Assembly (NCBI RefSeq): GCF_023074075.1
Contig: NZ_JADPKT010000012.1
Span: 1-64,000 of the forward strand
Reading direction: 5' to 3'
From: Bradyrhizobium sp. 138
GTDB lineage: Bacteria; Pseudomonadota; Alphaproteobacteria; Rhizobiales; Xanthobacteraceae
DNA length: 64,000 nt
A model generated the notes under the pieces. It ran no database searches. It had not been told where the DNA came from and saw nothing but the letters and a program-made list of their open reading frames with translations. This document shows, piece by piece, positions 53,602 through 62,657 of the stretch; position 1 is the first letter of the stretch; each line of letters starts with the position of its first letter. Both the position numbers and the translations under genes were made by a program.

Positions 53602-54726
53602 ATGCCCGCCAGCTACATCGACCCCCGCAACGAAAAGCTCTACCCGCTCGACCAGCCGCGCTGGTGCTCGGACGAGCGCACGCCGCTGCTGGTGACGCCG
53701 GGGGCGGGGATTTCGCGCGAGGACATCGAGGGCCGCACGCGCTCGCTCTGGCGCTACCGGGCGGCGCTGCCGGTCGAGATCAAGAACCCGATCTCGCTCG
53801 GCGAGGGCTGCACGCCGCTGGTCCAGCAGGACTGGGGCGAGTTGCGCCCGTTGTTCAAGCTCGAATGGTTCAACCCCACCGGCAGCTTCAAGGACCGCGG
53901 CTCCGCCGTGATGCTGTCCTTCCTGCGCCAGATCGGGGTCGACGCCGTGCTGGAGGATTCCTCCGGCAATGGCGGCTCGTCGATGGCGGGGCTGGGTGCG
54001 GCCGGCGGCATGCGCGTGAAGATTCTGGCGCCGGCCTCGACGTCGCCGGCCAAGATCGCGCAGGTGCGCGCCTATGGCGCTGCGGTGCAGCTCGTCGAGG
54101 GACCACGCGAGGAGTCGGAAGCAGAGGCCATCCGCCAGTCGAGCCAGACCTTCTATGCCAGCCACAATTGGCAGCCGTTCTTTCTCGAAGGCACCAAGTC
54201 GCTCGCCTATGAGATCTGGGAGGACCTCGGTTTCCGCGCGCCCGACAACGTCATCGTTCCCGTCGGCGCCGGCAGCAGTCTCCTGGGCTGCGCCTTCGGC
54301 TTCCGCGAGCTCAAGAAGGCCGGACAGATCGCAAAGCTGCCGCGGCTGTTCGCGGCGCAGCCACTCAATTGCTCGCCGATCGATGCCAGCTTCAAGGCCG
54401 TTGTCGACACGCCCGTCGCACGCGAGGTCAGCAAGACCATCGCCGAAGGCACCGCGATCAAGAATCCCTTGCGCCTGTGCGAGATCATCGGCGCCCTGCG
54501 CGAGAGCGGCGGCGGCACGATTGCGCTCACCGAGGAGGAGATCGTCGCTGCGCTGCGCCGTCTCGCCCGCCAGGGCCTGTTCGCCGAGCCGACCAGCGCC
54601 AGCGCCGCGGCGGCGCTCGACAAGCTCTCCGCCACCGGCGCCATCAAGGCGAACGAGACCACGGTGGCAGTCCTCACCGGCACGGGCCTGAAGGCCGCGA
54701 CGACCGTGGCCGATCTGGTGCAATAG
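53602..54726 (+). CDS. Threonine synthase-like PLP-dependent enzyme
   Basis: 374 aa, fold type II. Contains the N-terminal acidic/aromatic threonine synthase segment (SLWRYRAALPV), GEGCTPLV, the PLP lysine in NPTGSFKDRG (about 94), SSGNGGSSMAG, and VPVGAGSSLLG. Threonine synthase makes threonine from O-phosphohomoserine; a second copy often has another role, so I give no gene symbol. GGAGA precedes the ATG. Divergent from the URC operon. Confidence 0.85.
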   Translation: MPASYIDPRNEKLYPLDQPRWCSDERTPLLVTPGAGISREDIEGRTRSLWRYRAALPVEIKNPISLGEGCTPLVQQDWGELRPLFKLEWFNPTGSFKDRGSAVMLSFLRQIGVDAVLEDSSGNGGSSMAGLGAAGGMRVKILAPASTSPAKIAQVRAYGAAVQLVEGPREESEAEAIRQSSQTFYASHNWQPFFLEGTKSLAYEIWEDLGFRAPDNVIVPVGAGSSLLGCAFGFRELKKAGQIAKLPRLFAAQPLNCSPIDASFKAVVDTPVAREVSKTIAEGTAIKNPLRLCEIIGALRESGGGTIALTEEEIVAALRRLARQGLFAEPTSASAAAALDKLSATGAIKANETTVAVLTGTGLKAATTVADLVQ

Positions 54727-54734
54727 GGTTGGTC

Positions 54735-54879
54735 CGTAGGGTGGGTTAGCCTTGCGGATGCGCGAAGCGCAATCCGCAAGGTGTAACCCACCACTTCTGT
54801 CGATGCGGAAGCCAAAGAGGTGGGTTACGCCCTGCAGATGCGCTTTGCGCATCTGCAGGGCTAACTAACCCACCCTACG
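54735..54879. repeat. Extragenic palindrome, family F
   Basis: Outer arms GTAGGGTGGGTTAG and CTAACCCACCCTAC, related to family E at the tips. Internal arms include CCTTGCGGATGCGCGAAGCG with AATCCGCAAGG and CTGCAGATGCGCTTTGCGCATCTGCAG (the latter a self-complementary hairpin). Fills most of the gap before a convergent gene. Confidence 0.88.
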
Positions 54880-54907
54880 GCCTGTGCTTATCCTCGCCTC
54901 CTGCCTC

Positions 54908-55723
54908 TCACTCCTTCAAATCATTCACGCGCTTCACCCACGCGCGCACGTCAGCGAGCACGGCGGGCAGCACCGCCTTCACCTCAGCCACGGTCATGCC
55001 CGCCTTGATGCGGGGATCGTACAGCAGATTGAGGATGTACTGGTCGTAGACGTCGAAATAGCCCATCGAGACGTTGTCGTTGAACATGGTCCACGGCACG
55101 CTCGTGGTGTCGTTGATGGGCCCGAGCGATTGCAGCAGCTCCTCATAGGCGCAGTCGAGAAAGACGAAGTCACCGTTGTCGACGGTGAGGATGACGTCGG
55201 AATGCTCGATCTCGAAATTGTCGTTCTTGCGGAAGCCGGACAGGCATTGCGGGTCGAGCGAGGTGCGGATCTCGCGCGCCTTCTCGGCGCCGTAGAAGGC
55301 GGTGAGGGTGCGGTAGAGATCGCGGTCGCGCACGAGCTTCACGCGCACATTCGCCGCTTCGTTGGTGTCGGTCATGGCGATGTCGAGATGCTGCACGCGC
55401 TTGCCGATGTCGGCAACGACCTTTGCGAGTTGCGCCTTGCGGTCGGTGCGCTCGCTCTCGGCGTACACGCGCACCGGGCCGTCGAATTTGCGGATGCGGT
55501 CGACGCGGCCGGCGAGGTGATATTCGGCGCCGAACGCGGTCTTTAAGAAGCCCTCGACGATCTCGCTGTCGGTAAAACTCTTTTTCTCGGCGCGCTGGCG
55601 CGAGGAGATCGCGGGCAATTCGCCCGCGGCAGCCATGGTAGCGGTGTCAGGCACCAATGTGAGCGCGGCAAGCGCCAGCAGGGCGAAGCGAAGGGCAGTC
55701 GAGGGCGGATTGATTGCGCTCAT
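54908..55723 (-). CDS. DUF2927-family secreted protein
   Basis: 271 aa with an N-terminal signal peptide (about 1-33). The conserved C-terminal motifs of DUF2927 are present: DPQCLSGFRKNDNFEIEHSD, CAYEELLQSLGPINDT and YFDVYDQYILNLLYDPRIKAGMT. No enzymatic function is known; it is predicted periplasmic. Two cysteines in the domain could form a disulfide. Confidence 0.88.
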   Translation of the reverse strand: MSAINPPSTALRFALLALAALTLVPDTATMAAAGELPAISSRQRAEKKSFTDSEIVEGFLKTAFGAEYHLAGRVDRIRKFDGPVRVYAESERTDRKAQLAKVVADIGKRVQHLDIAMTDTNEAANVRVKLVRDRDLYRTLTAFYGAEKAREIRTSLDPQCLSGFRKNDNFEIEHSDVILTVDNGDFVFLDCAYEELLQSLGPINDTTSVPWTMFNDNVSMGYFDVYDQYILNLLYDPRIKAGMTVAEVKAVLPAVLADVRAWVKRVNDLKE

Positions 55724-55811
55724 CGTTATGCGACGCTGCCGTATTCACGTCGCGCGCACAAGTCCGCAAATTCACGCGCCCAGCGGGTTCCTGCCACTTT
55801 CAAACACGGTG

Positions 55812-55919
55812 CCGTAGAGTGGGCAAAGGCGCGAAAGCGCCGTGCCCACCATCTCAAAGCCGTGGGCACGCCGGCGGACCGCGCGTTCGCGCGATCCTCC
55901 GACTTTGCCCGCCTTACGG
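55812..55919. repeat. Extragenic palindrome, family E, copy 3
   Basis: CGTAGAGTGGGCAAAGGCGCG to GCCCGCCTTACG-type arm, with internal CGTGCCCACC/CGTGGGCACG. Less perfect than the two copies that bracket the GT39 gene. Confidence 0.82.
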
Positions 55920-55938
55920 GAGTTTGCGTCTGGTCTAG

Positions 55939-56511
55939 TTATTTCAGCACCACCACCGTGGTGCCGACCGCGACGCGGCCATAGAGGTCGGTGACGTCGT
56001 CATTGGTCATGCGGAAGCAGCCCGAGGAGACCGCCTGGCCGATCGTCTCCGGCTCATTGGAGCCGTGGATGCGGTACAGGGTCGAGCCCAGATACATCGC
56101 GCGCGCGCCGAGCGGATTGTCGACGCCGCCCTTCATGTGGCGTGGCAGGTCGGGCCGGCGCGCCAGCATCTGCGAGGGCGGCGTCCAGTCTGGCCATTCC
56201 TTCTTGGCGGTGATCCTGTGCACCCCGCCCCAGCGGAAGCCGTCGCGGCCGACGCCGATGCCGTAGCGCAGCGCCTGGCCGTTCTGGAGCACCAGATACA
56301 GCCGCCGCTCGCTGGTGTTCACCACGATCGTACCGGGGGCGTAGTTGCCGTTGTACATGACCGTGGTGCGGGGGACTGGGCTTGCGCTGTGGCCGAGATA
56401 GCCGGTGGCGCTCGTGCCCGTGAAGTCTATCATCCCCGCCGCGGATGCGTCGGTCGCGCCCGCCAGCAACAGCGCCATTGCGGCAATCGGCGCGGCAAAA
56501 AACCGGATCAT
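55939..56511 (-). CDS. L,D-transpeptidase (YkuD domain)
   Basis: 190 aa starting MIRFFAAPIAAMALLLAG, with GGGGGAG before the ATG. Signal peptide, then the YkuD catalytic domain (about 55-190): TIVVNTSERRLYLVLQNGQ, RIHGSNEPETIG with the active-site His, and SSGCFRM with nucleophile Cys165. It crosslinks peptidoglycan 3-3 or attaches proteins to it. Rhizobiales rely heavily on such crosslinks. Confidence 0.95.
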   Translation of the reverse strand: MIRFFAAPIAAMALLLAGATDASAAGMIDFTGTSATGYLGHSASPVPRTTVMYNGNYAPGTIVVNTSERRLYLVLQNGQALRYGIGVGRDGFRWGGVHRITAKKEWPDWTPPSQMLARRPDLPRHMKGGVDNPLGARAMYLGSTLYRIHGSNEPETIGQAVSSGCFRMTNDDVTDLYGRVAVGTTVVVLK

Positions 56512-56776
56512 TGTCTCCCCCAGCAAAAAATCGAATCAACTGAAGTCACTGGCCATATTTGCAGGCATTTCGCAAGCCACGGGCCCGTGAGGGCCATCAT
56601 CCTCTGCGATCGGCGTTATCAAATCGGCAACCATGCCAGGTTGCCGAAAAGCGTTAGCCAAACCGGCGCATCGTCGCGCGGGGCAGGGCAGCGATGCCGC
56701 CTATTGCTTTGACGGAACGCGCGAACAATGATTGATCGAACGGATATCTGGACATGGCCGGTTGCGGGAGCCTCTG

Positions 56777-58324
56777 ATGAACGGTGCGGAAAGCCTGGTG
56801 CGGACGATGGTCAAGGGTGGGGTGGATGTCTGCTTCACCAACCCGGGCACCTCCGAGATGCATTTTGTCGCAGCGCTCGACCGCGTCCCCGGCATGCGCT
56901 GCGTGCTCGGCCTGTTCGAAGGCGTGGTGACCGGCGCGGCCGACGGCTATTTCCGCATGAAGGGCCTGCCTGCTTCGACGCTGCTGCATCTCGGCCCCGG
57001 CCTCGCCAACGGCCTTGCCAATCTGCACAACGCCAAGAAGGCCAATTCCGGCATCGTCAACATCGTCGGCCAGCATGCCGTCTACCACATCGGCTACAAC
57101 GCGCCGCTGACCTCCGATATCGAGGGCCTGGCCCGGCCGATGTCGTCCTGGGTCCGTACCTCGCCCGATGCCAAATCGGTTGCCGCTGACGGTGCCGCGG
57201 CCATTGCCGCCGCCAAAAGCGCGCCGCCGCAGATCGCGACCCTGATCCTGCCCGCCGACACCGCCTGGAACGAGGCCGATGGCATCGCCGAGGTTCCGGC
57301 GGAGCAGCAGCGCGCGAGCTATTCGCCGCAGGCGGTCGAGCAGGCCGCAAAGATCCTGCATGGCGACGGCGAGGGCACGCTGCTGCTGATGACCGGCAGC
57401 GCCCTGAGCGAGCAGGGCCTGGCGCTGGCCGAGCGCATTGCCGCCAAGACCGGCTGCACCGTGATGGGCCCGACCTTCCGTCCCAAGATGGCGCGCGGCC
57501 GCGGCCGCTTCTCGATCGACCGCATCCATTACGTGATCGAGAACGCGCTGCCGATGCTGGCAAAATTCCGTCACATCGTGCTGGTCGAGTCGGACGATCC
57601 CGTGGCGTTCTTCGCCTATCCGAACAAGCCGAGCATGCTCAAGCCGCAAGGCTGCGACGTCCATCGCATGACCTCCTGGGGCGAGAACTCCGTCGCCGCG
57701 CTCGAAGCGCTGGCCGGCGCGGTCAAGGCCAGCGCCAAGGACGTCAAGCCGCAGGCGTTGCAGGAGCTGGTCAAGCCGACCGGCGCGCTGACCTTCGCCT
57801 CGATCGCGCAGGCCATCGCATGCGCCATCCCCGAGAATGCGATCATGGTCGACGAGTCCCTGACCACCGGCCGCGGCTTCTTCCCGCCGACAGCGGCGGC
57901 CGCCCCGCACGACTGGCTGCAGAACATGGGCGGCTCGATCGGCTTCTCGACGCCGCTCTCGATCGGTGCGGCGATCGCCTGTCCCGACCGCAAGGTGATC
58001 ACCATGGTCGGCGACGGCAGTGCGATGTACACGATTCAGTCGCTGTGGACCCAGGCGCGCGAGAACCTCAATATCGTCACCATCGTGTTCGCCAACCGCA
58101 TCTACCAGATCCTGCGCGGCGAGTTCGACAATGTCGGCGCCGGCGAGCCCGGCCAGCGTGCCAACGACATGCTCCGGCTCGACCGCCCGACGCTGGATTT
58201 CGTCGCGCTGGCCAAGGGCATGGGCGTGCCCGGCCGCGCCGTCACCAATGCCGACGAATTCAACAAGGCGCTGGCCGAAGCCGTCGCCGAGCCCGGCCCG
58301 CGGCTGATCGAAGTCCAGATGTAA
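56777..58324 (+). CDS. Acetolactate synthase large-subunit-like ThDP enzyme
   Basis: 515 aa starting MNGAESLVRTMVKGGVD, with GGGAG upstream. ThDP fold: TNPGTSEMHFVAAL, LFEGVVTGAADGYFRM (activating Glu), LLHLGPGLANGLAN, and C-terminal GDGSAMYTIQSLWTQ to ANRIYQIL. It is short for IlvB and no small subunit is encoded next to it. A catabolic 2-keto-acid decarboxylase or carboligase is equally possible. It shares the superfamily but not close similarity with the decarboxylase at 38.6-40.2 kb. Confidence 0.85.
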   Translation: MNGAESLVRTMVKGGVDVCFTNPGTSEMHFVAALDRVPGMRCVLGLFEGVVTGAADGYFRMKGLPASTLLHLGPGLANGLANLHNAKKANSGIVNIVGQHAVYHIGYNAPLTSDIEGLARPMSSWVRTSPDAKSVAADGAAAIAAAKSAPPQIATLILPADTAWNEADGIAEVPAEQQRASYSPQAVEQAAKILHGDGEGTLLLMTGSALSEQGLALAERIAAKTGCTVMGPTFRPKMARGRGRFSIDRIHYVIENALPMLAKFRHIVLVESDDPVAFFAYPNKPSMLKPQGCDVHRMTSWGENSVAALEALAGAVKASAKDVKPQALQELVKPTGALTFASIAQAIACAIPENAIMVDESLTTGRGFFPPTAAAAPHDWLQNMGGSIGFSTPLSIGAAIACPDRKVITMVGDGSAMYTIQSLWTQARENLNIVTIVFANRIYQILRGEFDNVGAGEPGQRANDMLRLDRPTLDFVALAKGMGVPGRAVTNADEFNKALAEAVAEPGPRLIEVQM

Positions 58325-58360
58325 ACGCGGCGCCGCACGCGCCAAAGGCCCGGAGGCAAG

Positions 58361-58879
58361 ATGCAGACCGAGCTGAACAAGGTGATCGCGGCGCTCCGGG
58401 ACTTCTACGCCCACGAAGACTTCCTGTTCGAGAAGGACATCGGCGAGCGCGCGGTGACGCACCGCTTCGCCGTGCATCTGGAAAAGCAGTTCGCCGGCTG
58501 GTCAGTCGATTGCAACTACGACCGGCTCGGCGAGCGCACGCTGCATCTGCCGCACGGCACCATCATCTCGACCGACGACCATCTGGGGAAGTCGATCTAT
58601 CCTGATATCGCCGTGCATCAGCGCGAGATCCCGAACAATCTCCTCACCGTGGAGATCCGCAAAGCGAGCAATCACACGCCGCTGGAGCACGACCAGCACA
58701 AGCTGCGCGCGCTGACCGACGTGCATGTCTGGTTTCCCTATTGGATCGGCGTGCTGCTCGTGCTGGACAGGCACCACGTGACGATGTCGGAGGTCTATGT
58801 GAGCGGCCTCCTCGACGAAGCGCTGTCGCGCTGGCTCGCGACCCGGCTGGCGGAGGTCGGGCTCGGAGCCGCGCAGTAG
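58361..58879 (+). CDS. Conserved hypothetical, possible PD-(D/E)XK-like fold
   Basis: 172 aa starting MQTELNKVIAALRDFYAHED, 36 bp after the ThDP gene. The core IYPDIAVHQREIPNNLLTVEIRKAS resembles the PD-...-ExK arrangement of restriction-endonuclease-like proteins, except that the usual ExK reads EIR with Lys next (EIRK). The C-terminal part is hydrophobic and helical (VHVWFPYWIGVLLVL). I cannot name it. Confidence 0.6.
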   Translation: MQTELNKVIAALRDFYAHEDFLFEKDIGERAVTHRFAVHLEKQFAGWSVDCNYDRLGERTLHLPHGTIISTDDHLGKSIYPDIAVHQREIPNNLLTVEIRKASNHTPLEHDQHKLRALTDVHVWFPYWIGVLLVLDRHHVTMSEVYVSGLLDEALSRWLATRLAEVGLGAAQ

Positions 58880-58972
58880 CGCGTGTATTCATATAGGTCG
58901 GACTTCGAGGATGAAGCGGGAGCCCTCCACCTGGCCAGCATCGATCGCTTGTAACCCACAGCGGTCGTCAAG

Positions 58973-59167
58973 CTAGTGGCTAGTTTTCTTAATGCAAACT
59001 GGCTCACTGTTGGGGACGCTCTTGCAATCCCAATCCGGGCCGAAGCCAGATGCCTGATGAACGGACGGATATCGAACAAGAACGACAGCACAGACGCATA
59101 TCAGAACAACGGCAAAAAGGACGACGAAGACGTCATTGCGCGTGAACTGCCACCTGAGCCATCTCAT
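58973..59167 (-). CDS. Small membrane protein
   Basis: 64 aa: charged N-terminus, one transmembrane helix (about 13-32, VFVVLFAVVLICVCAVVLV), and a short tail with GFGPDWDCKSVPNSEPVCIK containing two cysteines. The tail pattern, two Cys separated by 11 residues, looks conserved enough to be a real gene; codon use is weaker than in neighbours. Confidence 0.5.
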   Translation of the reverse strand: MRWLRWQFTRNDVFVVLFAVVLICVCAVVLVRYPSVHQASGFGPDWDCKSVPNSEPVCIKKTSH

Positions 59168-59559
59168 CGTTCGTTCCCGAGGTAAGTACTAATCTCACAA
59201 TTAGCCTCGCCTTTCCAAAGATTCATTCGACCAAGTTCGGAGAAATTGAGCAATTGGCGCGACGCTAGCTCTTGGCCCTTAGCTGAATCAACTGGGCCAG
59301 TTTGGATGTCGGCAATTGGCCGTAGAGCGGAGGCGGATGCGTACTCGCCCCGACCTCAGCTTTTGACCCAAAGCAGGCATTGGGGCTTGGACACCATGCC
59401 TCCTTCGACTAACGGAAGGGCCGCTGATCGAGTCGGTGTTTTGGTGCGTGATCCCGAATCCTGACATATGCTAGGTTCGGTTGGGCCGTAACGCATCGGA
59501 CGGATTGGCAGAATATGCCGAGTCCAGTCGCCGTACTCCACCAACGCTACGGATTTATA
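59168..59559. other. Gene-poor region of lower GC
   Basis: About 390 bp without a supported gene. Base composition is less GC-rich than the rest. Short frames on both strands have no family features. Segments such as GTCGGCAATTGGCCGTAGAGCGG and CTTTTGACCCAAAGCAGGC look like remnants of another intergenic repeat. Confidence 0.4.
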
Positions 59560-60255
59560 ATGAATCGCATTTGTGCAATCTTTGTCGGTCTCATCGCCAT
59601 CCTCACCAACGCCCCCGCATCTGCCGCCGAGACCGTCACCATAGCAGGGTCCCGCGCGGTGCTGATTATGCCGGCTTCATTGCGAGCGAGCGTGATCCTG
59701 ATGCCAGGTAGCGATGGTGCGATCCTAGCCGGCGACCATGGCGACATCCACGGCCTGAATGGCAACCAGCTCGTCCGCACCCGCGACGCCTACGCCGCGC
59801 GTGGGCTCGCGGTACTGGTCGTCGATGTCAGAACCGACCTCATGAGCGCGGTCGACTATATGGCGGAGATCAAGCGGCCGGTGACGGTAATCGCCACCAG
59901 CGCTGGCACGCGTCGCGCGGCCGAGAGGATCGCACGCGGCGCCAAGCCGGACGCTCTGGTTCTGACTTCGGGCATCCTCAGCCCGGAATCAGGACCAGCG
60001 TCGAGCAACGTCGAATCTATCCTCGGCTCGCCGTCGGTGCTCTCGCGCACGCTGGTGATTCATCACCGCTACGACGGATGCAATCTGACGCGGCCCGCTG
60101 GCGTTGAACCCTTCATCAAATGGGCGGGGGGCCGCGCGCGAGTGAGTTGGCTCTTGGGCGGCGTCAACCAGGGCAATCCCTGCTACGCAGACGCATATCA
60201 TGGATTCAAGGGCCTCGACGACCAAGTGGTTGATCTCGCGGCTGGCTTTCGCTGA
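59560..60255 (+). CDS. Secreted alpha/beta-hydrolase-like protein
   Basis: 231 aa from the ATG of MNRICAIFVGLIAILTNAP; signal peptide cleaved near ASAAE. The fold shows ILMPGSDGA (oxyanion region), RGLAVLVVDVRTD, nucleophile Ser114 in ATSAGTRRA, an Asp in HHRYDGC and His in YHGFKGLDD (about 214), a credible catalytic triad. Two cysteines near the end may be disulfide bonded. Substrate unknown. Confidence 0.7.
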   Translation: MNRICAIFVGLIAILTNAPASAAETVTIAGSRAVLIMPASLRASVILMPGSDGAILAGDHGDIHGLNGNQLVRTRDAYAARGLAVLVVDVRTDLMSAVDYMAEIKRPVTVIATSAGTRRAAERIARGAKPDALVLTSGILSPESGPASSNVESILGSPSVLSRTLVIHHRYDGCNLTRPAGVEPFIKWAGGRARVSWLLGGVNQGNPCYADAYHGFKGLDDQVVDLAAGFR

Positions 60256-60514
60256 AGCGCCTCCGTGTCATCGAAAATCGGATTACGTCCGCTATTGGGC
60301 CCAAGGCCGACATTGGTGCGTGTCGGTTTCAACGTCGCCTTGGGAGAGCAATCGGACGCGACGAGCTTGTGAGCCCCACGGGCTGGAGCGGGGTGCAATC
60401 CGGGCAACCGCCAAAATAGGCAACCGTTCAACCCGACGACATCGGTAGCGCAATTCTCGATTCGTTAGTCTGTCGTTGCTGGGCCATGGCGGCGCGCACG
60501 CCGCCGCCACGTCG

Positions 60515-60814
60515 TCAGTAATAGGGCTGCGAATACGCGTAGCGCGGATTGATGCCGCAATAGGCCGAGGTGCCGGAGGCGGTCGCCGCACATTGCTGGT
60601 AGCTGGCGAACTAGCAGTTGCGGGGATAGCCCCAGCTGCGGCCTTGCAGGCAGTATCTGTCGCTTCCGGCCTGGGCCGGGGCAGCCGACAACGACGCGGC
60701 GATCAAGGTTGCGAACGATGCAAGCGTGAAGATGGTGTCGATTGTGAGGTGGAACGCCGAGCCTTGGTGCTCCCGTGGCCTGGCGTTCCCGTGGACCGTC
60801 TGACGCATGGTCAT
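60515..60814 (-). pseudogene. DUF3551-like secreted protein broken by an amber codon
   Basis: Frame runs LASFATLIAASLSAAPAQAG (signal peptide), SDRYCLQGRSWGYPRNC, then TAG at 60611-60613, and continues in the same frame FASYQQCAATASGTSAYCGI, NPRYAYSQPYY, stop. Both halves belong to one DUF3551-type Cys-rich protein; the amber probably replaces a CAG (Gln). The 5' start is uncertain. Either a pseudogene or a recent nonsense mutation. Confidence 0.7.
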
Positions 60815-61001
60815 GTTGTGCTGGTCGCCGCAACGCCGGATGCGTTCGGGGCGAGGTCCATCGTGACGCGGCCGGCGGCATGCAATGTGATCTCGGCCAC
60901 AGTTCTCGTGCGGGATCGGACCTAATGTTGACAGACTTGCACGCGTCGATGCCGCAGGCGTACGTTCGGCCTGTTCGGATCGGGCAAATTTGGAGGTTCT
61001 G

Positions 61002-61337
61002 ATGCAAAAATCATATTTGCTGGCCGCGACAGCGGTGCTGGCGCTCATCATGCAAATGCCGCTCGCATCGGCACAGACCGCGCCGGCTGCCGGCGGAACT
61101 GCGGCGCCTGCGGCGACAAGCACTGCGCCGGCCGCGACGACGGCGCCGGCTGCGACCACCGACAGCTCGAGCCAGCCGACCGACCCCAAGAAGAGCGCGT
61201 CGAAGAAGCCGGCGAAGAAAAAGATGACGCGACAGCAGGAGATCGATCACTCGGTCGACACTGGTACCGTGCCTGCGCGCTATCGCAGCTCGGTGCCCAA
61301 GCAGTACCAGCAATATATTCCGTTCGATAAGCAATAG
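61002..61337 (+). CDS. Small secreted Ala/Pro/Thr-rich protein
   Basis: 111 aa with GGAGG before the ATG. Signal peptide (MQKSYLLAATAVLALIMQMPLASA), then an Ala/Thr/Pro linker, a lysine cluster (KKSASKKPAKKK) and the C-terminal block HSVDTGTVPARYRSSVPKQY, QQYIPFDK. The tail looks conserved and basic, so it may bind the cell envelope. Function unknown. Confidence 0.75.
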   Translation: MQKSYLLAATAVLALIMQMPLASAQTAPAAGGTAAPAATSTAPAATTAPAATTDSSSQPTDPKKSASKKPAKKKMTRQQEIDHSVDTGTVPARYRSSVPKQYQQYIPFDKQ

Positions 61338-61493
61338 CCGCTTCCATGGCGGTGCGACGTGATCAGCCGTTGCGCCGCCGGCAACTTCGAGCGACACGCC
61401 ATCGAAGGATGGCCCCGGCCGGGGGACTCCCTCCTCACATCCCCGGTGGCGGTCTGCGAGAGCAGTGCTAGAGTAGGCCGAAGCCCGGGGGGA

Positions 61494-61982
61494 ATGATGA
61501 GTGACGACGTGAAGGATGCTGGCCTTGTGGCCATGATCAGCAGCATCCTCGGAGGCAACAAGCGCGCAGACCCTGTTGCACCGCCGCCGCTCACCGAAGG
61601 GCCGCCGACAGTGCCCTCGAACGGAGCGGAAGCGGTTTCGGCGCCCAGCGCCGAGGCGACGTCAATCAGGCACGAGGATGCGTCCGACGCTAAGCCGGTC
61701 ACCGCGGAGCCGGTCGAGCAGCCTGCAAAAATTGTCACGACGCGGGATGGCAAACAGCTGCTGCCGGCCGAAGCGATTGCCGATCTCGTGCTGGGCGAGC
61801 TGCGCAAGCTGGAGGATTTTCCGGCAACCGGCGTCTCGGTCACGGTCTATGGCTACCGGCATTGGAACGCGATGATCACCTTCGCCCCGTTCTCGACCAA
61901 TTTCCAGAATGCAACGCGGTTCCGCCAGGCCCTGCCGGATATCGTCTTCAAGCTCCGTCGTTTCGCCGAACTTGAGATATAG
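61494..61982 (+). CDS. Hypothetical protein
   Basis: 162 aa starting MMSDDVKDAGLVAMISSIL, GGGGGGA upstream. Disordered Pro/Ala/Glu-rich N-terminal half (to about 85) followed by a compact domain (KQLLPAEAIADLVLGELRKL, VTVYGYRHWNAMITFAPFS, FRQALPDIVFKLRRF). No family recognised. Cytoplasmic. It is followed 64 bp later by the GreA/B-like gene. Confidence 0.7.
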   Translation: MMSDDVKDAGLVAMISSILGGNKRADPVAPPPLTEGPPTVPSNGAEAVSAPSAEATSIRHEDASDAKPVTAEPVEQPAKIVTTRDGKQLLPAEAIADLVLGELRKLEDFPATGVSVTVYGYRHWNAMITFAPFSTNFQNATRFRQALPDIVFKLRRFAELEI

Positions 61983-62046
61983 TCTGGCTCAATCACCGGC
62001 GGAACGCGTCCGCCGGCAGCCAAGACAGTTCGACAGGATTCTTGAA

Positions 62047-62529
62047 TTGAGCGTCGCCTTTACCAAGGAAGAAAGCGCCGAGACCGCGTCCGAGACGCTG
62101 TTGCCGGATCGCCCGATCTCGCCGCATCCGAACCTCGTGACGGAAAAAGGTTTGCAGGCGTTGCAGGCGCAGCTTGCGGAAGCGCGCGCGGCCTATGAAG
62201 CCGCGCAAGCCATCGAGGACGTCAACGAGAAGCGCCGGCAATCGGCGGTGCCCCTGCGCGACACCCGCTATCTGACGGAACGCTTGCGCACCGCGCAGGT
62301 CGTCCCCAATCCGGCGTCGAACGATGTCGTCGCCTTCGGCAGCACCGTGACCTTCAGCCGCGCTGATGGCCGCGTGCAGACCTATCGTATCGTCGGCGAG
62401 GACGAAGCCGACCCGAAGGCGGGAACGATCTCGTTCGTCGCGCCGGTGGCGCGGTCGTTGATGGGCAAGGCGGTGGGTGATGTCGTCGGGGCAGGCGCGC
62501 AGGAGATCGAGATCTTGTCGATCGGGTAG
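62047..62529 (+). CDS. GreA/GreB-family transcription elongation factor-like protein
   Basis: 160 aa from TTG (MSVAFTKEESAETASE), with AGGA upstream. N-terminal coiled coil (VTEKGLQALQAQLAEARAAY, about 35-75) and C-terminal FKBP-like domain (VAFGSTVTFSRADGRVQTYR, IVGEDEADPKAGTISFVAPV, ARSLMGKAVGDVV). Gre factors stimulate RNA cleavage by backtracked polymerase. The start is uncertain because no ATG is available. Confidence 0.82.
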   Translation: MSVAFTKEESAETASETLLPDRPISPHPNLVTEKGLQALQAQLAEARAAYEAAQAIEDVNEKRRQSAVPLRDTRYLTERLRTAQVVPNPASNDVVAFGSTVTFSRADGRVQTYRIVGEDEADPKAGTISFVAPVARSLMGKAVGDVVGAGAQEIEILSIG

Positions 62530-62657
62530 CAAAGCGCAGGATCAGTCGAGCATTGCGTGGCAAAGCGCGCCATCGACAGGAGCAATCCCATTCGCCTAAA
62601 GCATGATCCGGAACAGCGCGAGGCCGTCGTCTCCGCCAAACAAAGCGCGATGGTTGG

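Noticed and set aside
59246..59464. 72-aa plus-strand open frame in the gene-poor segment
   Set aside because: Sequence resembles translated intergenic repeat and has no ribosome site or conserved motif.
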